Source: Bog-473 sp963745175 | Lineage (GTDB): Bacteria; Actinomycetota; Acidimicrobiia; Acidimicrobiales; RAAP-2 | NCBI GenBank assembly: GCA_963745175.1 | Contig: CAVUWK010000003.1 | Coordinates: 102,598-166,597 of the forward strand | Reading direction: 5' to 3' | Length of the DNA: 64,000 nt | In this document: piece by piece, positions 29,028 through 38,162 of the stretch | Numbering within the stretch: position 1 is the first letter of the stretch | Layout of the letters: each line of letters opens with the position of its first letter | The notes under the pieces: model-generated | What the model was told of the DNA's origin: nothing | The model's input: only the letters and a program-made list of their open reading frames with translations | Database searches by the model: none | Position numbers and translations under genes: made by a program

Positions 29028-31476
29028 ATGGGGCGTATGGCGAGCATGAGGGCACTCGCATGGATCCTGGCCCGCCAGCTCCGAGCGCGCTGGCGGAGCT
29101 GGGCGTTGTTGACCGTGCTGATCGGCCTGGCCGGTGGCGTCGTGCTGACGGCCGGCGCGGGCGCCAGGCGTACCGATTCCGCCTACGGACGCTTCCTCCA
29201 GACCTCCCACGCCGCCAACATTCTCATCAGCCCGAACAACACCGGCTTCGGCGGGTACTACCCGGCGCTGGCCCGGCTGCCGGGCGTCCAGACGGTGGCG
29301 CCGATCATCGGCGTCCAGGCGCTGCCGGTCGAGCCGGGACCGAAGCTGGTCGAAGCCCAGGTCTACGCCGCCGCCGACAGGCGTTTCGGCAACGTCATCG
29401 AACGCCCCCGCATCATTGCGGGAAGGATGCCTGATCCCACCAGGGTGCACGAGGTGGCCTTGGACCTCATGGCGGCGCAGCAGCTCCATGCCCACGTTGG
29501 CAGCACGGTGACGCTGGCGGCGACGCTCTCGACGGCGTCCGATGAAAAGCCGCAGGGGCTGCAGGTTTTCCATCAGAAAGTCGTCGGTGTCGTCATGACC
29601 CGTGACAATCCGGTGCCGATCAATGCACTGGCGCAGCTCCCGAGCATCTTTGCGTCCCGTGCCTTCTACGACGGGCTCGGCGCCCAGTATCGGAGCTTCG
29701 ACGGGGCCTATGTGGCTCTGCGGCCGGGCGCGTCGGCCTTCCAATTCGTTCGGCAGGCCGAAGCGCTCGCGAAAAAGTACCCGGCGACCGGTGGCGCTGG
29801 CTTCGTCGCCAACCTGAATGACCAGGCCAGTCAGGTGGAGCGCGCCATCCGCCCCGAGGCGATCTCGTTGGCCCTCTTCGCGCTCGTCGTGGCGCTCACC
29901 GCGCTGGTGGTCATCGCCCAAGCGTTGCTGCGACTGCTCCGGGCGTCGAGAACGGACCAGGCCACCCTCCGGGCGCTCGGGCTCACCCGCCGACAGATGT
30001 GGTTCGTCAACGTGATGCAGGTGACGGTCGTGGCCGTCGTCGGCGCGTCGATCGCGATCGTTCTCAGCGTGCTCCTCTCTCCAACGATGCCGCTCGGTGC
30101 GGCCCGCGTCGCAGAGCCCAACCCCGGCATCGATGTCGACGTCGCCGTGCTCGTCCTCGGCTTCGTTGGCATCGTCGTGCTGCTGCTCGCAGCGGTCGCG
30201 TGGCCATCCTGGCGAATCGGCCTGGGCACCTGGAACACCGGGGCGAGCGAGGCCGCTCCGTCGTCGAGCGGCCGACTGGCCTGGCTCTCGCGGACCGCCA
30301 TCCCGGTGACGGCTTCCCTAGGCATCCGTGAGACGCTCGACCCAGGTGCGGCACGCGGTGCGATTCCCGTCCGCAGCGCGCTGGCCGGCAGCATCCTCTC
30401 GATCGTCATGGTCGTCGGGACGTTGACGTTCGGTGCCAACCTTGTCCACCTGGTGACGACGCCGCAGCTGTACGGCCAGACCTGGCAGGCCTCAATCGAC
30501 ACGCAGTTCCAGACCATTCCGACCTCCCTCATCCATTCCAAGCTGGATCACCGCCCCGGTGTCGTCGCCTGGTCGTCCGGGGACATGGGCACGGTCGACG
30601 TCATGGATACCCATGTTCCCGCGATCGGCCTGTCCCGGGGGGTGGGGCCGCTGGTCGGGCCAACCCTGGTCAGTGGGCGTCTGCCTTCGCGTCCCGGCGA
30701 GATCGCCCTAGGCGCCTCCGTCCTGCGTTCGGCTGGCCGGCACGTCGGGCAGGACCTGACGGTCGGCGTCAACGGTGCCCAGCGAAAGATGCACATTGTC
30801 GGGCAGGCCGTGTTCCCCGAGTTCGACCAGGGAAGCTTCACGTCGACCGACCTCGGTCTCGGGGCGGCCGTCACCGCGGCGGACCTCGCTCCTCCGGGGG
30901 AACCACTGTCGGACTCTTCGGTCTTCGTCCTGGTTCGGTTTGCCCCGGGTCCGGACCAGGCCCGTCAGGTGGGCAGCTTCGGCCGGGCCTCGGCGTCGTA
31001 CTGCGCGGGAGTGCAGCAGTCCACGTGTTTCGTCACGAGCCAGCCGCCGTTCGACGTTGGGAACTACGCGCGGATCGAAGGAGTGCCCGAGGTCCTCGCG
31101 GTCGTCTTGGCGGCCCTGGGCGTCGCGGTCCTCGCGGCAATTGATGGTCGTCTGGGTCCAGCGCCGCCGCCGCGAGATCGCCATCCTCAAGACGATCGGA
31201 TTCGTCCGCCGGCAGGTTCTCTCGCTCGTCGCGTGGCAGGCCGGGACCTTTGCCTTGCTCTCGCTGCTCGTCGGCATCCCGCTCGGCATCGTCGTCGGTC
31301 GAGGTGCCTGGGCCCTCTTCGGGGGTGAGCTGGGCATCGGATCATCGTCAATCGTGCCGGGATTCCGCATCGCGCTGTGCATTCCGGCTGTGTTTCTCAT
31401 CGCCCTGATGGTCGCAGTGGGCCCGGCGTGGATCGCCAGCCGCGTGCAGCCGGCCCGAGCCCTGCAGTCTGAATAA
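29028..31476 (+). CDS. FtsX-type ABC transporter permease, one frameshift, no adjacent ATPase
   Basis: About 815 codons from ATG 29028 (GAGGAG nine bases upstream). A first membrane helix at 15-40, extracytoplasmic domain to about 280, FtsX helices 285-430, a second extracytoplasmic domain, then the C-terminal FtsX domain. The frame breaks at about 31140, where deleting one A restores WVQRRRREIAILKTIGFVRR and the last three helices, ending at 31476. No ATP-binding gene lies on either side, so the partner must be elsewhere or lost. Substrate unknown. Confidence 0.85.
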
Positions 31477-31557
31477 CAGGCCCGGCGGCCTGCGGGGGTT
31501 TCCCTTTCCCGGGAGCACGAGCACACTCAACGCGTCGAACGGCGAGATCTCAGGGCC

Positions 31558-31663
31558 TATAATGGCCGTACTTATCCAGACGAGCTGAGACACCTGGGTC
31601 TCTGACGCTCACCAACCGGCCGCAAGGCACGGTGGCAAGGCCAGGTTCGATGAGGAGACCACC
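31558..31663 (+). promoter_or_regulatory. Promoter plus about 100-nt leader, copy 1 of an inverted pair
   Basis: A perfect -10 TATAAT at 31558-31563 is followed by 100 bases to the ATG of the 50-aa gene. The whole stretch aligns with the leader of the opposite-strand gene at 32351-32458: the -10, an ATCCAGA-GAG-TGAG block, GACGCTC, CCAACCG, and then 34 of 36 bases identical up to the start (GGCACGGTGGCAA, GCCAGGTTCGATGAGGAG). The GATGAGGAG includes the ribosome site. No clear -35 is seen; TCGAAC lies farther up. It may be a shared cis-acting RNA or control element. Confidence 0.68.
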
Positions 31664-31816
31664 ATGGTGTCGAAGACTCTCGCGTCGCTTGACGCTTGGC
31701 TTGCGCTGGCCGAGGAAGTGCTCACTGAGCAGCGCCAGCTTTCGGAGCCGCATCCCCCAGCAACGCCTACACCGACTGCGGACCAGCTCTCGCTGTTCGC
31801 GTCGGAGGCCGCGTGA
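31664..31816 (+). CDS. Small protein, 50 aa, with C-terminal beta-clamp-binding motif
   Basis: Begins MVSKTLASLDAWLALAEEVL, probably one amphipathic helix (1-27), then a Pro/Thr linker, then DQLSLFASEAA at the C-terminus. QLSLF (41-45) matches the canonical QL[S/D]LF peptide by which polymerases and repair proteins bind the DnaN sliding clamp. Ribosome site GAGGAG with six bases to ATG. Function unknown; a clamp-binding or replication/repair-linked role is inference from the motif and from the nearby DNA end-processing genes. Confidence 0.65.
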   Translation: MVSKTLASLDAWLALAEEVLTEQRQLSEPHPPATPTPTADQLSLFASEAA

Positions 31817-31954
31817 CATGGCGCCGGCGACAGGCGGCGCCGGAGTGTGATCCGTACATCCCCGGACACCTCATGAACCGACCCGGCCGCCGGCAATGAC
31901 GCGGGTCTTGGGCGCTAATCTGCCCGTTAACGGCGCTTGAGCGGCCTCTCTAGC

Positions 31955-32350
31955 TCATCCCAAGGCCTCTCGAATGAGTCGCTCTGCTTCCTCTTTAGAC
32001 GTCGGACGGTCAAACGTGAGTATGGCCGACACGCTGGGAGGCCTCTCTAGTTCGGGGTCCTCTCGTAATGCGCTGTAACCATCCTCAATCTGGTCGAAGC
32101 CGATGAAGATTGAGTGATAGTCGGCCTCTAGGAACCGAGCCGTGATCCGAAGTAACGGGTACGGTCCACCGCGATGGATAAGGCTCCATCTGTACTGTTG
32201 ATCGAGACGCTCGACGTACAGCTTCGATACGTCTTCGGTAGCCACGGAGACGGCCAGTGCGACGTCTTCGAGCGGTGACCACACGCAGGTGCTCAAGAAG
32301 AGCTGCGACCTGGGGGGAATAGCTCCTCCGGAGTTTGCGGCTTTGGACAT
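31955..32350 (-). CDS. Hypothetical protein, 131 aa
   Basis: Soluble, about 131 residues. The centre has a beta-strand-like run (YRWSLIHRGGPYPLLRITAR) and the end is a charged helix (SKEEAERLIREALG). No family recognised. It is preceded by the same promoter and leader as the 50-aa gene, on the other strand, and the two genes converge. The base composition is clearly less GC-rich than most of the window, which supports recent acquisition. Confidence 0.65.
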   Translation of the reverse strand: MSKAANSGGAIPPRSQLFLSTCVWSPLEDVALAVSVATEDVSKLYVERLDQQYRWSLIHRGGPYPLLRITARFLEADYHSIFIGFDQIEDGYSALREDPELERPPSVSAILTFDRPTSKEEAERLIREALG

Positions 32351-32458
32351 CTGGCCTCCTCATCGAACCTGGCATTGCCACCGTGCCCGAAGGTCGGTTG
32401 GCGGAGCGTCGACGGGCCAGGACCCTCAACTCCTCTGGATGATTGTCGGCCGATTGTA
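32351..32458 (-). promoter_or_regulatory. Promoter plus about 100-nt leader, copy 2 of the inverted pair
   Basis: The -10 is TACAAT (reverse complement of 32453-32458), then 102 bases to the ATG at 32350. Homologous along its length to the leader at 31558-31663, with almost the same spacing (102 versus 100). The region between this leader and the LigD-type gene (32459-32527) holds nothing else I can name. Confidence 0.65.
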
Positions 32459-32527
32459 CGTTCTGGGTGTGACACCGTCGGCGAGCTTCGATCGTCGGCC
32501 CGGGCGGGATGCGTGCAGACCGTTGAT

Positions 32528-33079
32528 TCAATCGCCGGCGTCAGCGACTTCGTGCCAGGAGCGACCGGTGCGAACACTTAATGGCTCTTCGGCAACGACG
32601 TCCGAACCCCTGCGCGCCTGATCATCATTCATCTTCACCAAGATCCATCTGCGATCACCGGTCTTGGTGATAGCGAAACCGCCTGTAAGTTTGGCGCCCG
32701 AGAGCAAAAACGCTAGATGGTCGGGCTCATCTCGAAGCATCTCGTATGTACCCTCATCCCAGATGATGACTGTGCCCGAACCACGGGACGCTCCGAGATG
32801 CACTCCCTCGAAGTCACCAGCGGCTAGTTCGTGATCCTCGACTGGTACGGCTAAGCGTTTCACGGAGGGATCCATCGAGGGGCCCTTTGGCACGGCCCAC
32901 GAGCGAAGAACAGTGCCGACTTGGATTCGGAAGTCAAAGTGCAACGCAGTCGCGTCGTGCAACTGAACAACGAAGCGAGGGTCAGACGGTTGCAGGCTCA
33001 CATGTAACGGTAACTCTCGATCGGAATAAGGACAGAACCATTCAGGAAAGAGAAGGCTGCCAGGTTCCCGGGCTACCAA
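32528..33079 (-). CDS. Stand-alone LigD-type DNA 3'-phosphoesterase
   Basis: 183 residues. RFVVQLHDATALHFDFRIQ, then WAVPKGPS, KRLAVPVEDHE and GSGTVIIWDEGTY are the defining motifs of the LigD PE domain, which trims 3'-phosphate or 3'-ribonucleotide ends. The residues I recall as catalytic in Pseudomonas LigD appear here as His41, His47, Asp49, Arg51, Lys65, Arg75 and His83; the following Tyr of that family seems to be Ala. No polymerase or ligase domain is attached. TTG start at 33079 is uncertain (GTG at 33001 would cut before the core). Six bases after the nuclease gene. Confidence 0.88.
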   Translation of the reverse strand: MVAREPGSLLFPEWFCPYSDRELPLHVSLQPSDPRFVVQLHDATALHFDFRIQVGTVLRSWAVPKGPSMDPSVKRLAVPVEDHELAAGDFEGVHLGASRGSGTVIIWDEGTYEMLRDEPDHLAFLLSGAKLTGGFAITKTGDRRWILVKMNDDQARRGSDVVAEEPLSVRTGRSWHEVADAGD

Positions 33080-33085
33080 TTGGGA

Positions 33086-34999
33086 TCAGGGAGTTGGTCC
33101 AGCGGTTTCAATAGATGGAAGGAAACTCGCGTCGCCATCGAGCCACTCGCGCAATGCGGCCGTCGCGCGGACGTCGTCCTCGTTGTAGTCGAGGATCCAC
33201 TGGCGCGCCTCGGAGCGAAGAGACGGGTCCTCGTCCGTCGTCGCCACGACGTAGCTGACCATTGCCAAGTCACCGCCGACCACGTCTCCCCGCCATGAGA
33301 ACCCAGCCAGCGGTGCGACCGTTTTGAGACCCATGCTCGGCAGACCAGTGATGAGCTGGTCTCGCACGATTGGGAGCAGGTCAACCCATTGCTCGGATTG
33401 GATGAAGTCATCGACTTGCTCTTCAAGCCCGCAGCGTGCCGCGAGGCGTCGTAGCTGCCCGTTCTCAGCCCCTTGGCTGTAGCAGTAGGCAAGGAACGTG
33501 ACTCCTCTGCGCGCTGCCTCTGTCCGGAGCTCGGAGAACCACTCCCAGAAGCTGAGAAACGCGTCGGTCTCTCCCACACCGATGTCGGGGTTCCACGAGA
33601 CGAAAGGGACGAACGTCGACGATTCGGGTCCGGCGGCACCCCGGACGTTGAGGAGCGTGCCCCACAGGTAGCAGCCATCGTTGACGTTCTCCATGTCCAC
33701 GTCGACTTCGATGTCAGCCCGAGGCACGACAACATGGTCGACCCCGCGCCGGCGATAGGCCGAAAAGGGGCCGATCAAGGCCCGTGCATTGTCGATCTGT
33801 TGGGGGAGATCACTCATGCCTGCGTCGGCGAAGCTCGCAGTCAGAGAGTCGACGCAGGCGACGTCGGCAACGGTGTAGATGCCTTCGTCGACGAGACGTT
33901 CTGCCTGTTTAGGTCGCGCGGCAAGGAGGTCCGTGACCGGAGTCAACGGGTCAGCGAGCTGCGCCTTATCTGTGAGGTGTTGCACATCGACTCCATCGAC
34001 AATCAGGCGGGCAGTGCGGGGGTCGAGTGAAGCCAACTCATTCAATTTGGTCACGCCCCGGGCGAGGTACTTGAGCCGCTTTTCGGGACTCATCCCCGGC
34101 AGGAGGCTGACGTCCCCCGACGCCTCCATTTGTTCGAAGCACCAGCCCTGCCACCCACACGTGTCGCAATCGGGCACGGCGATCGGTTCGGCCAGGAGGG
34201 GCGACGTCGGATCCGTCAGGTGGACGACTGCTGCGTCGATCACCAAGAGGCGATGCGCAAATTCGAGGTCGTAAAGCTCCATGGTCGACAGTTGTCGGTC
34301 GGGGGGATCCTCGATGTACGCGGTCGGATGCCAATGGGGCTCGTCGAGGTCGTACCAGACGACGCGCCCCTCCCGGCCCACGATGCCGGCCCAGCGACCG
34401 GATCCGCATGCTCGACCGAGAGCCTCGAGCATGCGTTGATAGTGCGCCAGCTGCAGGAGATCGTCCCGCCGCCACCTGGCCACCAATTCCGGCTCTGGTT
34501 CGGAGGGTCCGACGAAGAGCGTCTCGAGCTCCGAGGTAATCGCTCCGGTCTCATCTTCCTTGGTTTTGCGGTCGAGGGTCTTGTGGTGCTTGACGTCTAG
34601 CGGCAGATAGCCGTCGGCGGCGGCTTGGGGCGTGAAGGCATCGGATCGGACGAGGAGGTCGGGCTCGCCAGCCCGGAGGCCCATTCGATCGACAGGCAAC
34701 CGTCCGCCGATCACGAGCGGGACGCCGTCGTCCATGGCGGCGACGGTTGCCGCCTCCCGGACGCTTCTCTGGAACGCCTCGTCGATGACGACTGCACTAG
34801 GGACCGCTCCAGCCAACAGCTCGAAGATGTCAGCCTCGAAGTCCCTGCCCTCGTCCCCGAGCATGGAGATGAACGAGGAGGTGGGCAGCGGCTCACACGG
34901 ATGGAGCACGTCCAGTTGCAGCGCGTTCGGGCATCGCTTGGCCATGTAGCTCCCCTGCGGGGGCACCTCGCTCATGACAACGGGGACGGGCTGCGACAT
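33086..34999 (-). CDS. TM0106-family RecB-like nuclease with RNase H-like C-terminus
   Basis: 637 residues. N-terminal half: RecB/Cas4-like nuclease fold with GEPDLLVRSD and YLPLDVKHHK carrying Asp and Lys of the PD-(D/E)xK site, plus a Cys group (CDTCGWQGWC, about 275-284) that may bind a metal or Fe-S cluster. Centre: helix-hairpin-helix-like repeats. C-terminal half: YprB/RNase H-like exonuclease fold, with EVDVDMENV (Asp-x-Glu) and DYNEDDVRATAALREWL as the terminal acidic motif. Likely a DNA or RNA processing enzyme. It overlaps the HAD gene start region by 28 bases, suggesting one operon. Confidence 0.84.
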   Translation of the reverse strand: MSQPVPVVMSEVPPQGSYMAKRCPNALQLDVLHPCEPLPTSSFISMLGDEGRDFEADIFELLAGAVPSAVVIDEAFQRSVREAATVAAMDDGVPLVIGGRLPVDRMGLRAGEPDLLVRSDAFTPQAAADGYLPLDVKHHKTLDRKTKEDETGAITSELETLFVGPSEPEPELVARWRRDDLLQLAHYQRMLEALGRACGSGRWAGIVGREGRVVWYDLDEPHWHPTAYIEDPPDRQLSTMELYDLEFAHRLLVIDAAVVHLTDPTSPLLAEPIAVPDCDTCGWQGWCFEQMEASGDVSLLPGMSPEKRLKYLARGVTKLNELASLDPRTARLIVDGVDVQHLTDKAQLADPLTPVTDLLAARPKQAERLVDEGIYTVADVACVDSLTASFADAGMSDLPQQIDNARALIGPFSAYRRRGVDHVVVPRADIEVDVDMENVNDGCYLWGTLLNVRGAAGPESSTFVPFVSWNPDIGVGETDAFLSFWEWFSELRTEAARRGVTFLAYCYSQGAENGQLRRLAARCGLEEQVDDFIQSEQWVDLLPIVRDQLITGLPSMGLKTVAPLAGFSWRGDVVGGDLAMVSYVVATTDEDPSLRSEARQWILDYNEDDVRATAALREWLDGDASFLPSIETAGPTP

Positions 35000-35598
35000 A
35001 GGAGGCAGGCTACGCGGTGCCTGTCTGTCTCACCGGGCTGTGTGCTGGGGCAGTACGGGTGCAGGAACTCCTCGATGACATCGAGATGCCGGGGCAACAA
35101 GCCGGTGTCGCAGTCAGGTGCGATGAGGAGGTTGGGCGTGGACAGGCCAGCGGCCCACTCCTCGGGCGTCAGGGCGCCGTCCTGGAAGAAGTCGAGGTCG
35201 TCGTCGATCCAGACGAAGGGTCTCGGATCGCGCTCGACCGACCGGCGTACGGCGAGAAACTTCCAGTCACGCTCCCATTCCTCCTCCTCGTCGAGGGGTG
35301 AGAGGACGGCGAGGCCACGTGGAAGCCCGCAGAGAGGAGCGATGGCGGAATCGGCGCGGTGCTCCCAGGTCGTGGCCCAATGGATGTTGACCGCCAGCTG
35401 TGCGATGCGGGCTCCCATGGCAGGGGAGAGGCGCACGATGAAGTCGCGTGGGCGTCCGGGCTCCAACTCGAACTGCACCACGTGGACGCCGAAGTCGTCG
35501 AACCGGTTGGCGTCGCTCCCCGGATCCAGCTCGAAGGGGTTGAGCACCCCGTCGACATCGAGGAAGAGATTGGGGAGTTCCGACCAGGGGACAACCAC
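34972..35598 (-). CDS. HAD-like phosphatase domain protein (SAK-type)
   Basis: 208 residues from GTG. The nucleophile motif LFLDVDGVLNPF (Asp-x-Asp) opens the protein; WATTWEHRAD is motif II-like and PFVWIDDDLDFF supplies the C-terminal acidic motif. This pattern fits the HAD group named for Swiss-army-knife RNA repair proteins, which act on nucleic acid or small phosphate esters. It lies in the same operon as the nuclease and 3'-phosphoesterase, so an end-healing role is plausible but inferred. Confidence 0.72.
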   Translation of the reverse strand: MVVPWSELPNLFLDVDGVLNPFELDPGSDANRFDDFGVHVVQFELEPGRPRDFIVRLSPAMGARIAQLAVNIHWATTWEHRADSAIAPLCGLPRGLAVLSPLDEEEEWERDWKFLAVRRSVERDPRPFVWIDDDLDFFQDGALTPEEWAAGLSTPNLLIAPDCDTGLLPRHLDVIEEFLHPYCPSTQPGETDRHRVACLLCRSPSPLS

Positions 35599-35629
35599 GG
35601 CGGGATCAGTCTCCCGCGGCCGCCGGGCG

Positions 35630-36798
35630 CTAGAAGCCGAAGGGAGCCCTCCTTGTCAGGAGCTCGGGGCCATCGGCGGCAATGTGCACGGTGGCGCGCT
35701 CGAGGCAACCACCGGTGCCCTCTGCGCTTACCCACGACTGGAGGCACAGGACCGAGCCCTCCTCCAACCGCGCGGAAAGTCCCCGGCCCAGCCCGATCAC
35801 GGGCGGCTCTGCTCCGAGGCCGAGACCGTGCGCCAGGACGACGGGAGGCGGGGGCTCTCCCGTCTGTTGCCAGGCGCGGGAGAGGTCAGCGCCGATCGCC
35901 CCTGGATGGCAGACATCGAGGAGGGCGTCAAGACCACGCCGGCAGCGCACGGCGAGCAAGCTGGCGCCGCGCGGAGCGGTCGAGCCCGCGAGAACGGTCG
36001 TGGCCACGTCAGCCTCGTAGCCGGCGTAGAGGGCGCCCGGGGAAAGGACAACCAGCTCGCCGTCGCCGATGGACCGCTCACGGGCGACGAAGCGGAAATC
36101 GACCGCACCATGATTCGGCGTGGCGAAGGCGACGCTCTCGCTCGGTGCGCGGGTACGCCGAGGTTCCCGATGCACTCGTAATAGGCGGCCAGGAGTCCGC
36201 GTTCGCTCACGCCAGGCTCGACACACTCGCGCATACCCTGGAGGGCTGTCTCGGCGAGGGCGGCTGCGGTCCGCAGGCAGGCGAGCTCATCGCTCGTCTT
36301 GGTCCGTCGTGCCCGCCAGAGAACCGGTGCCGCGTCGACGAGCTCGGCGGAAGGGGCAACGTTGTGGAGATGCTGGGCAAACATGGGAGTAAGGCCATCG
36401 GTGCCCACCCGGCGGGCTTCCGCGAGGCCCGGGATCGCCTGCAGTGCGGCCACGAGGTTGGCCGGGTTCCAGGTGAGGGGGTAGAGGTCCTCGTGGTCGA
36501 TTTCGGGCGGCACCCCCTCGTCCCACACCGACAGCAGGTGCACCCGCTCGGTCTCGCGTACCACCACGCTGGCCGGGCCGAAGGGTGCGCTTCCCGCCCT
36601 CCAGAGTTGGCGGGCTCCCGAGGCATAGCGGACGTTCGCCGGGCGACCGAGCACGAGCGCGTCCATCCTCTCGGCCGCCAGGGAGTCGAAGAGCCGTCGG
36701 CGCCGTTCCCTGCGCAGCCGGGCGAAGTCGACGCGTGCCGAGTCCTCGAGGGCCATGGTCCCGACGAGGGCCTCTCGGTTCTGGGCCGCGGGTGTCAT
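35630..36798 (-). CDS. M24-family peptidase homologue, degenerate metal site, one frameshift
   Basis: About 390 codons. The N-terminal creatinase-like domain (MDALVLGRPANVRYASGARQ) is followed by the pita-bread fold. The frame must shift near 36150 (after LGVPAH, before ESVAFATPNHGAVDF). The metal ligands are only partly kept: the first Asp is replaced (VVLSPGALYAGYEADVATT), the second Asp, the His of LAHGLGLG and the last Glu (GGCLERATVHI) remain, but the Glu before it is Gln in VLCLQSWV. It may be catalytically changed or inactive, like creatinase. ATG overlaps the stop of the intact M24 gene (ATGA). Confidence 0.75.
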
Positions 36799-38027
36799 CG
36801 TTCCGTCCTGAAGGGCTCGTAGGTCGAACCGCTGAGCGGCACCCAGCCCGTGTCCGTGACGGCGACGATGTCCTCGGCGCGGTAGCCGCCGGCTCCGTCG
36901 TCCCAGATGACGGGTTCGAGCACGACCACCATTCCAGGTTCCATGATCTGGGCGTCGTCGAACTCGGGGCCGAGGTCGGTGCCGATGAGGGGCATCTCGG
37001 CGCTGTCGGTTCCGACGCCGTGCGCCAGGTAGAAGTGCTCGATCCACGGGCGCTCGCCGCCGTTCGCTTCGACCGCGGCCCGGCCGAGCTCTGTCGCGCT
37101 GACGCCGGGCCCGAGGACCTCCAAGACCGCGTCCACGACGTGGCGCCATCGGTGGAACTGCCCGCGCTGGTGAGGGGTGGGGACAGGGTCGGTACCGGTG
37201 ACCCAGGTCCGCCCGTAATCCGATGCGTAGCCGTGCCACAGAATGCCGGCATCGACCCAGATCAGATCGCCCTCCCGCAGGATGCGGTCGGTGGTCGCCG
37301 TGGGATAGGCGAGACCGCCGTGAGAGGTCCAAGGACCCTGCGCCTTCCACGGCGGCATCACCTGCCAGATCGGGTCGATGCTGCCGGCCGAGGCACCGAG
37401 CTCGAAGGCTCGGCGTAGAAACACGGCGCTCAGATCGCTCTGCCGCATGCCCGGCCGCAGGGCCTCCCGGGCGCCGACCATGGCGAGCTCCGAGATGCGT
37501 TGTGCAATGCGGATGCAGGCGAGCTCGTCCGGGGTCTTGCGGAGCTTCGCCGGAGCGAGCGCGGCACGCCCGTCCCGCCAGTCGTAGGTGCCGAGCTGGC
37601 GCAGCATGGGGTGTGTTTGGTGGTCGACACCCAGCCGCGAACCGGCAGGAAAGTGATCGGACAGTGCCTTGACCAGCTCCTCTGCGCCGTCGTCGAGGTC
37701 GGGGAAGAGCGGCCCATGGAGGTGGTCCGGCGGGAGTTCGTCCGGGACCCCGTCGAGGACCGGGGTGTAGACGTGTGGTGCGCCGTCCCCCTTCGCCACG
37801 ACGACCACCGGACGGAAGAGCCCGGACCGGCCGCTGTCGTCAGCCGGCATGGAGAGGCCCGCCGCATACTCAACGGCGCTGGTGCTGAGCAGCACCAGGC
37901 CATCGAGGCCCTGTCGGGCGAGCTCGTCCTGCAGGCGAGCGAACCGCTCGGCTCGCATGCGCGGCAGATCGGGACTCACGGGGATGGTCCGCCCGTCAAT
38001 CGTGACATCCGTCGCCCGCTTACCCAT
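36795..38027 (-). CDS. M24-family metallopeptidase (Xaa-Pro aminopeptidase-like)
   Basis: 410 residues. Creatinase-type N-domain, then the pita-bread domain with all five metal ligands: LIWVDAG (Asp), YASDYGRT (Asp), HGVGTD (His), VVLEPVIW (Glu) and GYRAEDI (Glu). The ATG at 38027 is chosen because GGAGGG stands eight bases upstream, inside a longer open frame that starts at a TTG. First gene of a leftward run that includes the degenerate M24 copy. A dipeptidase or Xaa-Pro aminopeptidase is likely; the true substrate may be a small amide. Confidence 0.88.
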   Translation of the reverse strand: MGKRATDVTIDGRTIPVSPDLPRMRAERFARLQDELARQGLDGLVLLSTSAVEYAAGLSMPADDSGRSGLFRPVVVVAKGDGAPHVYTPVLDGVPDELPPDHLHGPLFPDLDDGAEELVKALSDHFPAGSRLGVDHQTHPMLRQLGTYDWRDGRAALAPAKLRKTPDELACIRIAQRISELAMVGAREALRPGMRQSDLSAVFLRRAFELGASAGSIDPIWQVMPPWKAQGPWTSHGGLAYPTATTDRILREGDLIWVDAGILWHGYASDYGRTWVTGTDPVPTPHQRGQFHRWRHVVDAVLEVLGPGVSATELGRAAVEANGGERPWIEHFYLAHGVGTDSAEMPLIGTDLGPEFDDAQIMEPGMVVVLEPVIWDDGAGGYRAEDIVAVTDTGWVPLSGSTYEPFRTER

Positions 38028-38162
38028 CGCCAGCACCCTCCTCAAGAACGGAACCCGGTGTCAAGCGGTAGAGGCGCCGGGCACTGTGTGTGGACAAGCT
38101 GCGCTCGCCGATAATGGGGTCTCCATTGACGCCTCCGGCCCGGGGGACGAGGATCATGGGTC

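Noticed and set aside
31627..32386. The inverted leaders considered as terminal repeats of a small transposon
   Set aside because: Each copy includes a -10 box and a ribosome site at fixed distances from a gene, there is no transposase, and I see no target-site duplication. Not excluded, but less likely than duplicated leaders.
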